Source: Acidiferrum sp963764675
GTDB lineage: Bacteria; Acidobacteriota; Terriglobia; Acidiferrales; UBA7541
Assembly (NCBI GenBank): GCA_963764675.1
Contig: CAVXTQ010000012.1
Location: 225,582-289,581 of the forward strand
Reading direction: 5' to 3'
DNA length: 64,000 bases
The notes below the pieces were generated by a model. That model was not told the origin of the DNA, did not search any database, and saw only the letters and a program-made list of their open reading frames with translations. A program made the translations under genes and the position numbers. Shown one piece after another: positions 20,301 through 29,316 of this stretch (the stretch's first letter is position 1; each line of letters begins with the position of its first letter).

Positions 20301-21964
20301 GCCTCTCGTGCTGCCGTATAAGCATCGATCACATACAAGTCGAGTTTCTTCCTGAGGATCTCTTCTTGCACGAGCTTTGGCAGATGATTCCACACTTCCG
20401 CGGAAGAGAAAGGGGCGTTTAGCAGAAACGTGGCGCCGAGGTCCGCCGCCTTCAACACATCCATCCGTTCGAGGAATTGGAATTGGTGGCACGCGACAAA
20501 ACTGGCCTTGCTGATCAGATAGGAAGACCGGATGGGGTGGGGACCAAAGCGGAGATGTGAAACGGTGATCGATCCTGCCTTCTTGGAATCGTAAACGAAG
20601 TAGCCCTGGGCATACGTGTTTGCTCGCTTACCGATTATCTTGATCGAATTCTTGTTTGCACCAACGGTCCCATCCGAGCCCAGGCCATAGAACACGGCGC
20701 GGACCGTGGTCGGATCCTCAGTAGTAAACTCTGGATCGTATACCAGACTCGTGTGCGTGACGTCATCACGGATTCCCACCGTGAAATGATTTTGCGGAGC
20801 GGGGCTTTTCAGTTCGTCCAAGACACTCTTGGCCATTGCCGGAGTAAATTCCTTTGAGGAAAGGCCATACCGGCCGCCGATGATCCGCGGCCAGTGCTCC
20901 GACATTGTGCGCGTCTCGTGGAAGGCGGCCACAACGTCAAGATACAAGGGTTCGCCGATGCTGCCGGGCTCCTTGGTGCGGTCCAGCACGGCGATGCCAG
21001 AGACGTTCTTCGGAATCGCATCGAGGAACGCGTCTACGGCAAACGGCAGGAATAAGCGGACCTTCAGCAAACCCACCTTTTCTCCCCGTCGCTGCAGGTG
21101 CTCAATCGTCTCTTCTACGGCGCCGACGCCAGAGCCCATCATGACGATGATGCGATCGGCATCCGGTGCGCCAACATAGTCAAATAGCTTGTAACTCCTC
21201 CCCAGGCGATCTGCGAAGCGGTTCATGACGTCCTGCACAACGGTCGGGCACGCCCGATAAGAAGGATTGCTTGCCTCGCGAGCTTGGAAAAAGACGTCGG
21301 GGTTCTGGGCCGTGCCGCGGAGCACAGGATGATCCGGGGACAAGCCGCGCTGGCGGTGATTGCGGACCAGCGTCTCATCGATCAGAGAACGAAGATCGTC
21401 GTCGCTCAACGGAGTGATGTGGTTGAGTTCATGCGAGGTCCGAAAGCCGTCAAGGAAATGAAGGAAAGGGATGCGAGATTCGAGGGCGGCAGCCTGCGCG
21501 ATGAGGGCAAAATCACTCGCCTCTTGCACCGAGCTGGAGCAGAGTAACGCAAAGCCCGTGGCTCGGGCCGCCATGACGTCGCTGTGATCTCCAAAGATTG
21601 AAAGCGCGTGGGCCGCCACCGTGCGTGCCGCCACGTGAATCACCGCTGGAGTCAGCTCCCCGGCAATCTTGTACATGTTGGGAATCATGAGCAAGAGGCC
21701 CTGAGAAGCCGTAAAGGTCGTCGCCAAGGCGCCAGCCTGCAGTGCGCCGTGGAGCGCTCCGGCTGCGCCTCCCTCAGATTGCATTTCGACGACCCTGGGG
21801 ATCGCACCCCAAATGTTCGGGCGGCCCTCTTGTTGCCACTGGTCCGACCACTCGCCCATGGGCGAAGACGGGGTAATCGGATAGATAGCGATGACTTCGT
21901 TCAGGCGATAGGCAACGTCTGCGACCGCTTCGTTTCCGTCTACGATCACTGAGGAGCGTTTCAT
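17324..21964 (-). CDS. nifJ: Pyruvate:ferredoxin (flavodoxin) oxidoreductase read through into a dihydroorotate dehydrogenase-like protein
   Basis: 1546 codons. Residues 1 to ~1200 are a one-chain pyruvate:ferredoxin oxidoreductase, which turns pyruvate and CoA into acetyl-CoA, CO2 and reduced ferredoxin. Visible are YPITPSSPMGE (near 30), two 4Fe-4S motifs CIQCGKCVMVCP (near 690) and CTGCRICVEVCP (near 745), CAGCGETP (near 820) and the TPP site GDGWAYDIGAGG (near 970). After a ~25-residue linker the frame continues into a complete ~344-residue dihydroorotate-dehydrogenase-like flavoprotein. An in-frame GTG at 18358, preceded by GAGGGAG, would be a normal start for that part. Start 21964 follows GGAG; extra upstream codons look spurious. 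Confidence 0.9.
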   Translation of the reverse strand: MKRSSVIVDGNEAVADVAYRLNEVIAIYPITPSSPMGEWSDQWQQEGRPNIWGAIPRVVEMQSEGGAAGALHGALQAGALATTFTASQGLLLMIPNMYKIAGELTPAVIHVAARTVAAHALSIFGDHSDVMAARATGFALLCSSSVQEASDFALIAQAAALESRIPFLHFLDGFRTSHELNHITPLSDDDLRSLIDETLVRNHRQRGLSPDHPVLRGTAQNPDVFFQAREASNPSYRACPTVVQDVMNRFADRLGRSYKLFDYVGAPDADRIIVMMGSGVGAVEETIEHLQRRGEKVGLLKVRLFLPFAVDAFLDAIPKNVSGIAVLDRTKEPGSIGEPLYLDVVAAFHETRTMSEHWPRIIGGRYGLSSKEFTPAMAKSVLDELKSPAPQNHFTVGIRDDVTHTSLVYDPEFTTEDPTTVRAVFYGLGSDGTVGANKNSIKIIGKRANTYAQGYFVYDSKKAGSITVSHLRFGPHPIRSSYLISKASFVACHQFQFLERMDVLKAADLGATFLLNAPFSSAEVWNHLPKLVQEEILRKKLDLYVIDAYTAAREANLGNRINTIMQTCFFAISGVLPREEAIAAIKDAIRDTYGKRGEAVVAKNFAAVDQALGHLQHVSVPEHASSSLPILPPVPHQAPQFVRNVLGAMIAGQGDSLPVSAMPIDGTFLTGTAKWEKRNIAQEIPVWDEDLCIQCGKCVMVCPHAVIRAKVYDSSRLADAPSTFKSARPRWRELESLRYTLQVSPEDCTGCRICVEVCPVKSKSEAKHKAINMTPQEPLRRPETSNWDFFAALPDFDRQHLAHAHVKDVQLLEPLFEFSGACAGCGETPYIKLLTQLFGDRLLIANATGCSSIYGGNLPTTPYTTNRQGRGPAWSNSLFEDNAEFGLGMRLAADKQAEYARILLTRQVSLLGDALVQALLAADQSSEAGIAAQRERVGELKQKLASLDSPDARDLLALAESLVPKSVWLVGGDGWAYDIGAGGLDHVLGSGANVNVLVLDTEVYSNTGGQASKATPRAAVAKFATGGKRTVKKDLALEAISYGSVYVARVAMGGNDTQTVKAFIEAEAYDGPSLIIAYSHCIAHGYDMTFGMEQQKAAVLSGYWPLMRYDPALRLQGKNPFQLDSRAPSIPFQKYAYQEARYSTLVRSDPEVARELLALAQGDVHRQWKVYSNHAETTETPSHAQPGAGCFRSRKVTRGRNQVTDITTTYLGLPLRSPLVASASPLSDSIENIRRFEDNGVGAVVLPSLFEEQLELESYAVHADLSRGAESTPESLNYFPNLHNYNLGPDAYLELIHKAKQSVSIPVIGSLNGVSVGGWTRYAKLIEQAGAAALELNIYDIVTDARHQSSRVEEDYCELVRQVKQNIAIPVAVKISPFFTAMANVGKQLDGAGADGLVLFNRFYQPDIDIDVLEIVPSLTLSQSPELRLRLHWVAILYGNVCANMAVTGGVHTGRDILKAMMAGAHVAMMTSAFFQNGIRHANVVLHEMTRWMEEHEYESVGQMRGSMSRRSVPNPSAFDRANYLRVLSSYTLSPWRSASGIAKTE

Positions 21965-22232
21965 AAGCTTCTCCGGATGGGGCGCAAGGACCTGCAGTTG
22001 CAGGTTCTTTCTGCGACTGCGGGCAAATAACCTCAAAAGATCTGCCCTCCTTCGTCGCTAGCGGCTCATGGCAGTCTATCGCGGGTCAAGAAGTCTACGG
22101 TGTGATGCCGAACACGTTGGCTGGTGACGCGGGGCACAGCAATTCTCAGCGAACGAGAGTGAAGGTGTCGGGTGGAACTAAATTTTATCCGCTAATCCGA
22201 CTCAGAATTCGACCGAAACAGAAGGAGGGTGC

Positions 22233-22781
22233 ATGCTCGCACGCAAGCTCTCGATCGTGTTGGTCCCGCTGGTTCTCCTCACCATTCCTCTTTGCCAGGT
22301 GATAGTTGGCGGTTCTGCCCGTCAAGGTGAAGCAAAGAAGGACGCCGTCCTAAAAGCAGCAGACATTGCGCCGAAGATTTTTCCGGAGAAGGTGTTTTAC
22401 GGCGGAAAGGTTGCCCCCGTACAGATGCGCAATACGGGTGGCATTCATTTTGCAGACGGTCCTTACGTACTGGCCGGCTTGGTGGACACGGCTGGCTATG
22501 CCAGCGGCGTGAAGGAAAAATACCAAGGATACTTCCTCACGGAGGTACCGGTCGAGATTAGCGGCCAATCGCTCAAGTCTGGGGCCTACGGCATAGGTTT
22601 CGTGGCGGGATCGAAGTTTGTCGTCAGCGATGTGGGTGGCCACAACTTGCTGGAAATCGCGGGCGAACGCGATGCTGAACTCAAGCACGCCACGCCGCTG
22701 CAAGTGGTCGCGGCGCCCGAGGCCGGAGCCTACCGGCTGTATATCGGACGTGACTTCGTGACGATCAAACGCGCGAGCTGA
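22233..22781 (+). CDS. Secreted hypothetical protein
   Basis: 182 residues, strong AGAAGGAGG before the start and an N-terminal hydrophobic segment (8-28) that fits a signal peptide. The mature part has glycine-rich beta-like stretches (VLAGLVDTAGYA, GAYGIGFVAGSKFVV). No family recognised. It is divergent from the oxidoreductase gene. Confidence 0.55.
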   Translation: MLARKLSIVLVPLVLLTIPLCQVIVGGSARQGEAKKDAVLKAADIAPKIFPEKVFYGGKVAPVQMRNTGGIHFADGPYVLAGLVDTAGYASGVKEKYQGYFLTEVPVEISGQSLKSGAYGIGFVAGSKFVVSDVGGHNLLEIAGERDAELKHATPLQVVAAPEAGAYRLYIGRDFVTIKRAS

Positions 22782-22845
22782 TCTCCTGCGAAGGCGTTTC
22801 GCTTTCTCGCGGCGCTCAACCAAGATGAAGTGAGGCGCTGATGCC

Positions 22846-23010
22846 GTGTATACCGTGTTCAAGCAGCTTGAAAATGGCGAATTCGTACACGTAGCAATTC
22901 GCGACGAGCTTGAGCAGGCCGTGCAACTCATGGAAGCACTCAATGCACACTGGCCCGGAGAATATGTAGTGCGGGATTCGGAAGGAAACGACATGGACCT
23001 CCCAGAATAA
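22846..23010 (+). CDS. Small conserved-looking protein (54 residues)
   Basis: Starts with GTG: YTVFKQLENGEFVHVA, then ELEQAVQLMEALNAHWPGEY and VVRDSEGNDMDLPE. The mix of a short beta hairpin, an amphipathic helix and a final strand, and clear protein-like codon use, support a real gene. I recall similar small proteins from acidobacterial genomes. GAGGCG precedes the start. It begins 64 bp after the secreted protein and may be cotranscribed. Function unknown. Confidence 0.5.
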   Translation: MYTVFKQLENGEFVHVAIRDELEQAVQLMEALNAHWPGEYVVRDSEGNDMDLPE

Positions 23011-23356
23011 CGAGTGACTTAGGCCCGACGCGGCGTTTGTCAGACATCACCTAACCGTTGCCAGCAGCCTGAACGGTGCGAGGCTATGCTACCCGATAAG
23101 TTAGATTATCGTATAAATATCATACAATGAAGTTATTTGTCCGGTAATCATATTAATCAAAACATGATCGGTGGTTCGGACCTATAGAGTCGGCCAGGTT
23201 TGTATCCGCGGTCACGATGCTCCGTGACGCCTGTCATAGCGAACTCCTCCGAACCGCATACATAAGTAAGGCGTAGGGCGACGAAAAGCGCGACCCGACG
23301 AAGCCGAAACGAACGGTGAAGTAACCCGTCGCGCATGCGCCCTCACAGGAGCCTTT
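23011..23356. other. AT-rich intergenic region
   Basis: About 345 bases with no gene. Bases 23090-23170 are clearly richer in A+T than the surroundings (TTAGATTATCGTATAAATAT), which may mark foreign DNA or a promoter region. A TGTCCGGTAAT at 23140-23150 equals the outer end of the inverted-repeat element at 25428, but the similarity stops there. Confidence 0.4.
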
Positions 23357-23686
23357 ATGTATAGCCGACACATCACGATGCAGATTAAGAAGAACGTGCT
23401 GCCGAAGTTTCCAGAAGTGATCGAAAACGAAATTCTTCCCCTGCTCCGCAGGCAGAAGGGTTTCCTCGAAGAGCTGATTCTGATGGCTCCCAACAAGACT
23501 GAACTGGTCGCCATCAGCCTGTGGGAGAACAAGGAATTCGCCGAAATTTACAACCGCGAGTTCTATCCCGAAGTCGTCAAGATCCTGAACAAGTATGTCG
23601 AGGGCTTGCCGATAGTGAAGACGTTTGAAGTGGAGTATGCAACCCTTCCAGCGTTCCAGAAGTTCGTCACGGTCGCAGCCCGCTAA
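23357..23686 (+). CDS. Small protein with ABM-like (dimeric alpha/beta barrel) fold
   Basis: 109 residues, ribosome-binding site CAGGAG. The pattern of a first strand (RHITMQIKKN), a helix (PKFPEVIENEILPLLRR), QKGFLEELILM, ELVAISLWENKEFAEIYNR and a final strand matches the ferredoxin-like fold of antibiotic-biosynthesis-monooxygenase-type proteins. Members are small cofactor-free oxygenases or stress proteins. A specific reaction cannot be given. Confidence 0.6.
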   Translation: MYSRHITMQIKKNVLPKFPEVIENEILPLLRRQKGFLEELILMAPNKTELVAISLWENKEFAEIYNREFYPEVVKILNKYVEGLPIVKTFEVEYATLPAFQKFVTVAAR

Positions 23687-23867
23687 GTCTCAACGCCGCT
23701 CCAAAGAGAGGGGATGAGATCCGTCCCCTCTCAGGAGTTAGCCTGTACATTTTTCGATCTGACTGGTTGGACCTGCTCTGGCGTTAAATTCGCAGTGTCC
23801 CGGGCAGGAGAAACATACGATGTGCGAGCAAGAGATCTTAATCGCAAACTTCTGCAAAGGTACTTCG

Positions 23868-24024
23868 ATGAATAGAAAAAGGCTGGAATATTATTGTGGG
23901 CACTTGCCTAATTCTCGCCATTCTCGTGCTTACGCAGGTTGTGACGCCCATTGTGGGTGCATTTATTTTTGCGGTTGCTCTAGTCGCTTTCGGAGTGCCA
24001 TCGAACGGCTTCCGCAGAATTTGA
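23868..24024 (+). CDS. Small two-helix membrane protein disrupted by one base in an A5 run
   Basis: Read as it stands, the frame from ATG at 23868 is cysteine-rich nonsense. Removing one A from the A5 run at 23876-23880 gives MNRKGWNIIVGTC followed by LILAILVLTQVVTPIVGAFI, and FAVALVAFGVPSNGFRRI to a TGA at 24022, i.e. a ~50-residue hydrophobic protein. AAAGG lies at a suitable distance before the ATG. The repaired reading is strongly protein-like, so a sequencing indel or very recent mutation is likely. Confidence 0.45.
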
Positions 24025-24143
24025 CGCAAAATACGCGCTCATCGGCTTCGGACCGCCGGTAACTTGGGTACTAGCCTCCACTTAATGGGATGGTCCGCCG
24101 CATATCTCTAGAAGTTGTAGAGTGCGGGGCAAGGAGGCGTCTC

Positions 24144-25175
24144 ATGAAACTACACGCGCTCGGAATCGATTTGGGTAAGACGATCTTTCATTTGGTTGGG
24201 CTGGATTCAACTGGCAGGGCGGTGATCCGCAAGCGATGTTCTCGCAGGCAACTGTTGGCATTCACCGCGAACTTGGAAGTGCAGTTGATTGGGATGGAGG
24301 CCTGTAGTGGAGCGCACTTTCTGGGGCGGGCGTTGCGCGAACAAGGTCATGAAGTGCGATTGATGCCGGCGCAATACGTGAAGCCCTACGTGCAGACCAA
24401 CAAGAGCGATTACCTGGATGCCGAAGCCATTGCGGAAGCGGTGCAGCGGCCGAGAATGCGATTTGTGCCGATCAAGACGGAGGAGCAGCTCGATTTGCAA
24501 GCGCTGCATCGCGTGCGCGAGCGTTGGGTGATGCGGCGCACCGCGGTGGTGAACCAGATTCGCAGTCTTCTTCTGGAACGCGGGCTGACTCTGCCTAAGG
24601 GCCGACGTCACCTGGATGAGCAACTGCCGCGAATCCTGGAAGACGCGGAGTTGAATCTGTCCGGCTCATTCCGTGTTCTGCTGGCTCAGCTCCAATTGGA
24701 ACTGGAGCAACTCGCAGCACGCATTGAGGAGATGGATCGGGTCATCCAGAAAATGGCGAAAGAGAATGAAGCCTGCCAACGACTCACGGAGATTCCCGGA
24801 GTCGGTCCGGTTACCGCGACAGCCCTGATCGGTGCGGTTGGCAATGGAAGCACATTTAAAAAGGGACGAAATCTATCGGCCTGGATGGGGATCGTTCCGG
24901 GAGAGTACTCCACCGGCGGCAAACAGAAGCTACTGGGCATCAGCAAACGAGGCAATAAGTACTTACGAAGACTCTTCGTTCAAGGCGCACGCAGCGTACT
25001 GCAACAGCGACACAAACAAGCGCCCGGTCTGAGTAGTTGGTTAGCACAACTGTTGGGGCGCACTCATCAGAATGTTGTCATCGTGGCTTTGGCCAACAAG
25101 TTGGTTCGCATGGCCTGGGCGGTCTTATGCAAGAACCAACGCTATCGCACTCCCGTTTTTGCTGTCTCGGCATAA
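24144..25175 (+). CDS. IS110 family transposase
   Basis: 343 residues and intact. The N-terminal RuvC-like DEDD domain shows Asp9 in GIDLGKT, Glu52 in GMEACSG and Asp89/Asp92 in KSDYLDAEA. The C-terminal IS110-type Tnp domain includes the helix-hairpin-helix-like LTEIPGVGPVTATALIGAVG and the GKQKLLGISKRGNKYLRR segment with the serine region. Start is the ATG after AAGGAGG. IS110 elements lack long terminal inverted repeats, so element ends cannot be set from sequence alone. Flanking non-coding bases may include its guide-RNA-type ends, but I cannot delimit them. Confidence 0.93.
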   Translation: MKLHALGIDLGKTIFHLVGLDSTGRAVIRKRCSRRQLLAFTANLEVQLIGMEACSGAHFLGRALREQGHEVRLMPAQYVKPYVQTNKSDYLDAEAIAEAVQRPRMRFVPIKTEEQLDLQALHRVRERWVMRRTAVVNQIRSLLLERGLTLPKGRRHLDEQLPRILEDAELNLSGSFRVLLAQLQLELEQLAARIEEMDRVIQKMAKENEACQRLTEIPGVGPVTATALIGAVGNGSTFKKGRNLSAWMGIVPGEYSTGGKQKLLGISKRGNKYLRRLFVQGARSVLQQRHKQAPGLSSWLAQLLGRTHQNVVIVALANKLVRMAWAVLCKNQRYRTPVFAVSA

Positions 25176-25889
25176 AATCTCGTTTAAGGGAAAAGAGTTC
25201 CTACCAGGTCTGCGGGCGGAAAATAGAGATGGCAATGGGTCTCTCCCACGCTCTCGAAACCCGATACCGGAGAAGGTCGATTCGAGGCCGTCCAGTTTAT
25301 GAGGACGAAAGCGAGCGGATATCCATCATGGCCCGGAGTCAACGACTCCATTGAAGGCCGAATACATTGGCGCAGACCAACTGCCATCTCCTCGTTTTTC
25401 GCTTGCAACTCTGCGGCGGACCATACATGTCCGGTAATGCGGGTGGTTTCAATGGGTCGACGCAACACTCAGCTCGAACCCACCTCGGATTGAAAACAAA
25501 AGCTAAAACCGCTCCCTGTGTTAGGTCAGCCGGAACACTACCCTGGCTAGGTTTTCACCAAGTGCAGTCAACAGATCGGTTTTCCGGGAAAGCATTATCG
25601 AATCAACGCGTTGGACGGTGTTGCGTCGACCGTCTGAACTGGCACGACTTATCGGGAATTATCTGACTACCGACCAGGTTCTTGCGGTCGGAGGAATCCA
25701 ATTCCAGTCGGAGCCGCTCCGCAAGCGCAACCATCTGGTCGAACTCCGGATGCTTCATCATGCTACGGTGACGATGAGCAGATGACGGAGTGATCGGACT
25801 CCGTCATTTCCGTATATTCGATCTGCGACCCGTTGACATTCTACAGGGGAAGGCCTAATCTTCCAGTAGAATCTCTACAGGAGAGCGTC
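25176..25889. other. Long non-coding region between IS110 transposase and PadR gene
   Basis: About 700 bases. The first ~100 may be the IS110 right end. Copy A of the inverted-repeat element occupies 25428-25658. The rest shows no gene; a minus-strand frame at 25184-25468 has no family features. Confidence 0.5.
25428..25658. repeat. Inverted-repeat element, copy A (MITE-like)
   Basis: About 230 bp with imperfect terminal inverted repeats of roughly 40 bp. The innermost 14 bp (GGTCGACGCAACAC at 25455-25468) are a perfect inverted match to 25618-25631. About 80% identical to copy B at 28963-29197 and in the same orientation. It encodes nothing, so it looks like an internally deleted insertion sequence. 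Confidence 0.7.
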
Positions 25890-26222
25890 TTGAGTCCGGA
25901 ACAAACCAATCTTTTGCAAGGGACGCTGGACATGGTGATCCTCAAAGCCCTGCGCTTGGGTGAAATGCATGGCCTCGGAATCTCTCACAGGATTGAACAG
26001 ATATCGCAAGGCATGTTTGTGGTGAAGTCCGGATCGTTATTTCCCGCATTACGCCGGATGCAGGAAGAAGGCTGGATCAATTCGGCTTGGGGAGAGTCCG
26101 AAACCAACCGCCGGGCAAAGTACTACCGGCTGACGAAGGCGGGCGTAAAACAGTTGGAGGAGGAAACCGCGAAGTGGGAGCGGATTGTGCTTGGGATCTC
26201 GCGAACTCTGGAGGCGTCGTGA
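25890..26222 (+). CDS. PadR family transcription regulator
   Basis: 110 residues. A winged helix with LLQGTLDMVILKALRLGEMH, SGSLFPALRRMQEEGWI and KYYRLTKAGVKQLEEE is typical of short PadR regulators. The start is TTG after AGGAGAG; upstream in-frame codons look untranslated. Its stop overlaps the permease start (GTGA), the standard PadR-permease arrangement in Acidobacteriota, where PadR presumably represses the permease operon. Confidence 0.9.
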   Translation: MSPEQTNLLQGTLDMVILKALRLGEMHGLGISHRIEQISQGMFVVKSGSLFPALRRMQEEGWINSAWGESETNRRAKYYRLTKAGVKQLEEETAKWERIVLGISRTLEAS

Positions 26223-28912
26223 CTAAGAAGCGAAAGTTACGCTGGCTTTCTCGCGCGGTCAGTTTCTTTCGGAATGTTACCGGCAGGCAGAAAGACGAAC
26301 TGGACATTGCGGCGGAAGTGAGCGCTCACCTTGATTTGTTGATCGAAGAGAAGCTGCGATCAGGCATGAAGCCAGATGAAGCGGAACGAGCAGCGCAAAT
26401 TGAGTTGGGGGGCGTCGAGCAGGTGAAGGAACAGGTGAGAGACGCACGGACTGGAGAATGGCTCGATACACTCGCACGGGACTGTCGCTTCGCGCTCCGC
26501 ATGTCGCGGAAGAATCCAGGCTTTACTGCCATCGTCGTTCTTACCCTGGCGCTCGGCATCGCCGCCAATACCACCGTGCTCAGTTGGATCAGCGCTACCT
26601 TGCTGAACCCGATTCCCGGAGTCGCTCACACGAGCGACCTTGTCACCGTCATGCGCGGCGATCGCAGCGATCATCCTACTCCGCCATTTTCTTATCCCGA
26701 CCTTCGCGACCTCAGCGAGCGCACTCAAACTTTTTCCGGGCTTCTCGGCTATCACGAGGACTACATGTCTCTCACCGGCGTCGCGAAGCCCGAGCGCATT
26801 TACGGGGCCCTGACCACCGCCAATTATTTTGATGTTCTCGGCGTCCACGCCGATTCTCGGCCGCACTTTTCTTCCGGAAGAAGGAACGCGGCACGCCGGC
26901 GCTGCAGTGATCGTCATCGGTTACGCCGTCTGGCAAAACCATTTCGCGGGCGATCCGCAAATCGTCGGCAAAACGATTCAGATCAATCGCCATCCCTACA
27001 CCGTTATCGGGGTGGCCCCGCGGGATTTCACTGGCTGCGAACCCGGGCTTCGCACCGAACTTGTGGATTCCTGTCTCGATGGATCGTGATGTTTGGGGTT
27101 TGGACCGTCCCGATTATCGCGGGATTTTCTGGCTGAACGTGCTCGGAAAGCTTCGCCCGGGTGTCACGAAGAATCAGGCGCAGGCCGAACTAAACCTGCT
27201 CATGCGGGGAATCGCCGAGCGGTTCCCGGAGGATCACCGGGATAGTCCGAACGAGATTTCTCTCGACCCCCTTTGGCGGTCTCCCTTCGGCATCAACGGT
27301 TATCTTTACAAGATTTTCCCGATGTTGCTGGGGCTCGCCGGCGGTTCTGCTCCTGCTGGCCTGCGCCAACGTTGCCAGTCTCCTGTTGGTGCGTTCGGTC
27401 GGACGCCGCCGCGAGATTGCCATCCGGCTGGCGAATGGGCGCTTCACGCAAACAGATCATCCGCCAGTTTTTGATCGAGAGCCTGCTGCTTGGTCTGCTC
27501 GGCGGTACTGCCGCCATAGTGATTACGGTGTGGACTTCTCGCAGCCTCGTCGCTTTCTTTCCGCCCAGCTCTCTTCCGCTGACAAACGACGCGCACATCG
27601 ATCAACGCGTGCTTTTCGTGACGATTGCGGTTTCCATCCTCGCTGCGATCACTCTTCGGTATTCTTCCGGCCCTGCGGTCTTCGAGCCTGCCGGTGCAAT
27701 CGGTTCTCAAGGAGGAAGCGACAGCGTCTCGCTTACTTTCACAAGTCTCGTCTCTTGAGCGGCCTGGTGGTGGCGCAGATTTCACTCTCGCTGGTTCTCT
27801 TGGTCTGCGCGGGACTCTTCACCCGCAGCCTTCAGAAAGCACAGCAATCGGATCCGGGATTCGAAGCAAGCCATCTGCTGCTTGCCTCTTATGAGCTCTC
27901 GCCAGCAGGTTATACGCGCGCGACGGGTATGGCGTTCAACCGGCAGGTGCTCGACAGGCTCGCGGCGCTTCCCGGGGTCGAATCCGTGACCTTGGCTGAT
28001 TTTTCACCACTGAGCTTCAGCATCCACACCGACTACCTGCAGATCGAAGGCTACGTGCCGCAACCGCACGAATCGATGGAGATCAGCCGAGCGGTCGTCG
28101 GGCCGAATTACTTTCGCACGCTCCGCACCGCGGTGATTTCAGGCCGTGAATTCAGCGAAGCGGATACGCCAGATGCGCAACTCGTTGCCGTCGTCAACCA
28201 GGCCTTTGTCGATCGCTATTGGCCGGGCGAAAACGCTATCGGCAAGCAGGTGACGGACTGGGGTGATCGCTTCACCATCGTTGGGGTCGCGTGCAACGCC
28301 AAATACCGCATGCTCACCTACCCGAGCGAGCCGGTCATCTATTTACCGATTTACCAGATCTACCACCCCACGCAGGACACCACGATTCACCTCCGCACGA
28401 CTGGCGATCCGCGTACCATGGCTTCTTCTGTGGAAGAGACCATCCATCAGCTCAATCGGGAGTTGCCGCTGTTCAATGTGAATCCGCTTTCCGTCACCAT
28501 GCAGCTCGGCTCGCTTTTTGGACGCGTCGCGGCTACGTTTGCAGCCTCGTTCGGTCTTCTTGCCATGCTGCTCGCCGCCGTCGGCATCTATGGCGTCGTG
28601 GCTTACAGCACTCGCCAACGCGCGCGGGAAATCGGCATCCGCATGGCGCTCGGCGCGGAGAAGGGAGGCATCTACCGTCTCGTTCTCTACCAGGGATTCC
28701 GACTCACACTGGCGGGCCTCGTCGTGGGCACAGCGCTCGCTGTGGCATTCACGCGGTTGCTTAAGGCGCAACTCTTTGGCGTCAGTGAGACCGATGCTAT
28801 TACGTTTGCCTCGGTCGGGCTGCTTCTGGCCGTTGTCGCTCTGGTCGCGTGCCACATCCCCGCCCGCCGCGCCACGCGAGTTGATCCGATGGTCGCAGTG
28901 CGGCACGAATAA
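26219..28912 (+). CDS. MacB/FtsX-type large permease (orphan ABC permease), several apparent frameshifts
   Basis: About 890 residues across repaired frames. An N-terminal ~80-residue acidobacterial extension (DELDIAAEVSAHLDLLIEEK) precedes the first membrane helix (AIVVLTLALGIAANTTVLSW), MacB periplasmic domain, three-helix FtsX domain, second MacB domain and final FtsX domain ending in ARRATRVDPMVAVRHE. Frames change near 26850, 27080, 27350, 27400 and 27700, while the part after 27760 is clean. No ATPase gene is adjacent, as usual for this duplicated orphan type. Role (efflux or lipoprotein-type export) is not known. Confidence 0.8.
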
Positions 28913-29316
28913 CAGTCCAAATCATGATCTCTTTCCACATCGGCGCTGAAGCGGACGAAGACAGTTCCTGGTAAACGCGGTGGTCTCAATGGGTCGATGC
29001 AACACTCTGCTCGAACCCACCTTGCATTGAAAACAAAGGCTAAACTCGCTGGCTAGGTTAGATCAGCCGGAACGCTACCCTGGCTAGGTTTTGACCGAGT
29101 ACAGCCAAACAGATCGGTTCCCTAGGGGAAGTATTGTCGGATCAACTGATTAGGTGGTGTTGCATCGACCGTCTGAGCCGGCAGCGGTTACCGGACAAGT
29201 GGAAACTCGGCAAAAAGCACTTCTCATCTTGGAACTCGGCATGAGGAATATGCGTCTCACAATCATAGATGAGTGGGATCGGAGGGCCTGCATGAGCAAC
29301 CCGATTCGAGTTGCGG
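28913..29316. other. Intergenic region holding inverted-repeat element copy B
   Basis: About 400 bases between convergent genes. Copy B covers 28963-29197; the remaining ~120 bases show nothing recognisable. Confidence 0.5.
28963..29197. repeat. Inverted-repeat element, copy B (MITE-like)
   Basis: The inner perfect 14-bp arms are GGTCGATGCAACAC (28992-29005) and its complement at 29157-29170. Relative to copy A the arms differ at one base, and the change is present in both arms. The outer right end (CCGGACA at 29191-29197) mirrors the outer left end of copy A. Confidence 0.7.

Noticed and set aside
25184..25468. 94-residue minus-strand frame after the IS110 transposase
   Set aside because: It runs into the inverted-repeat element and shows no protein-like pattern.
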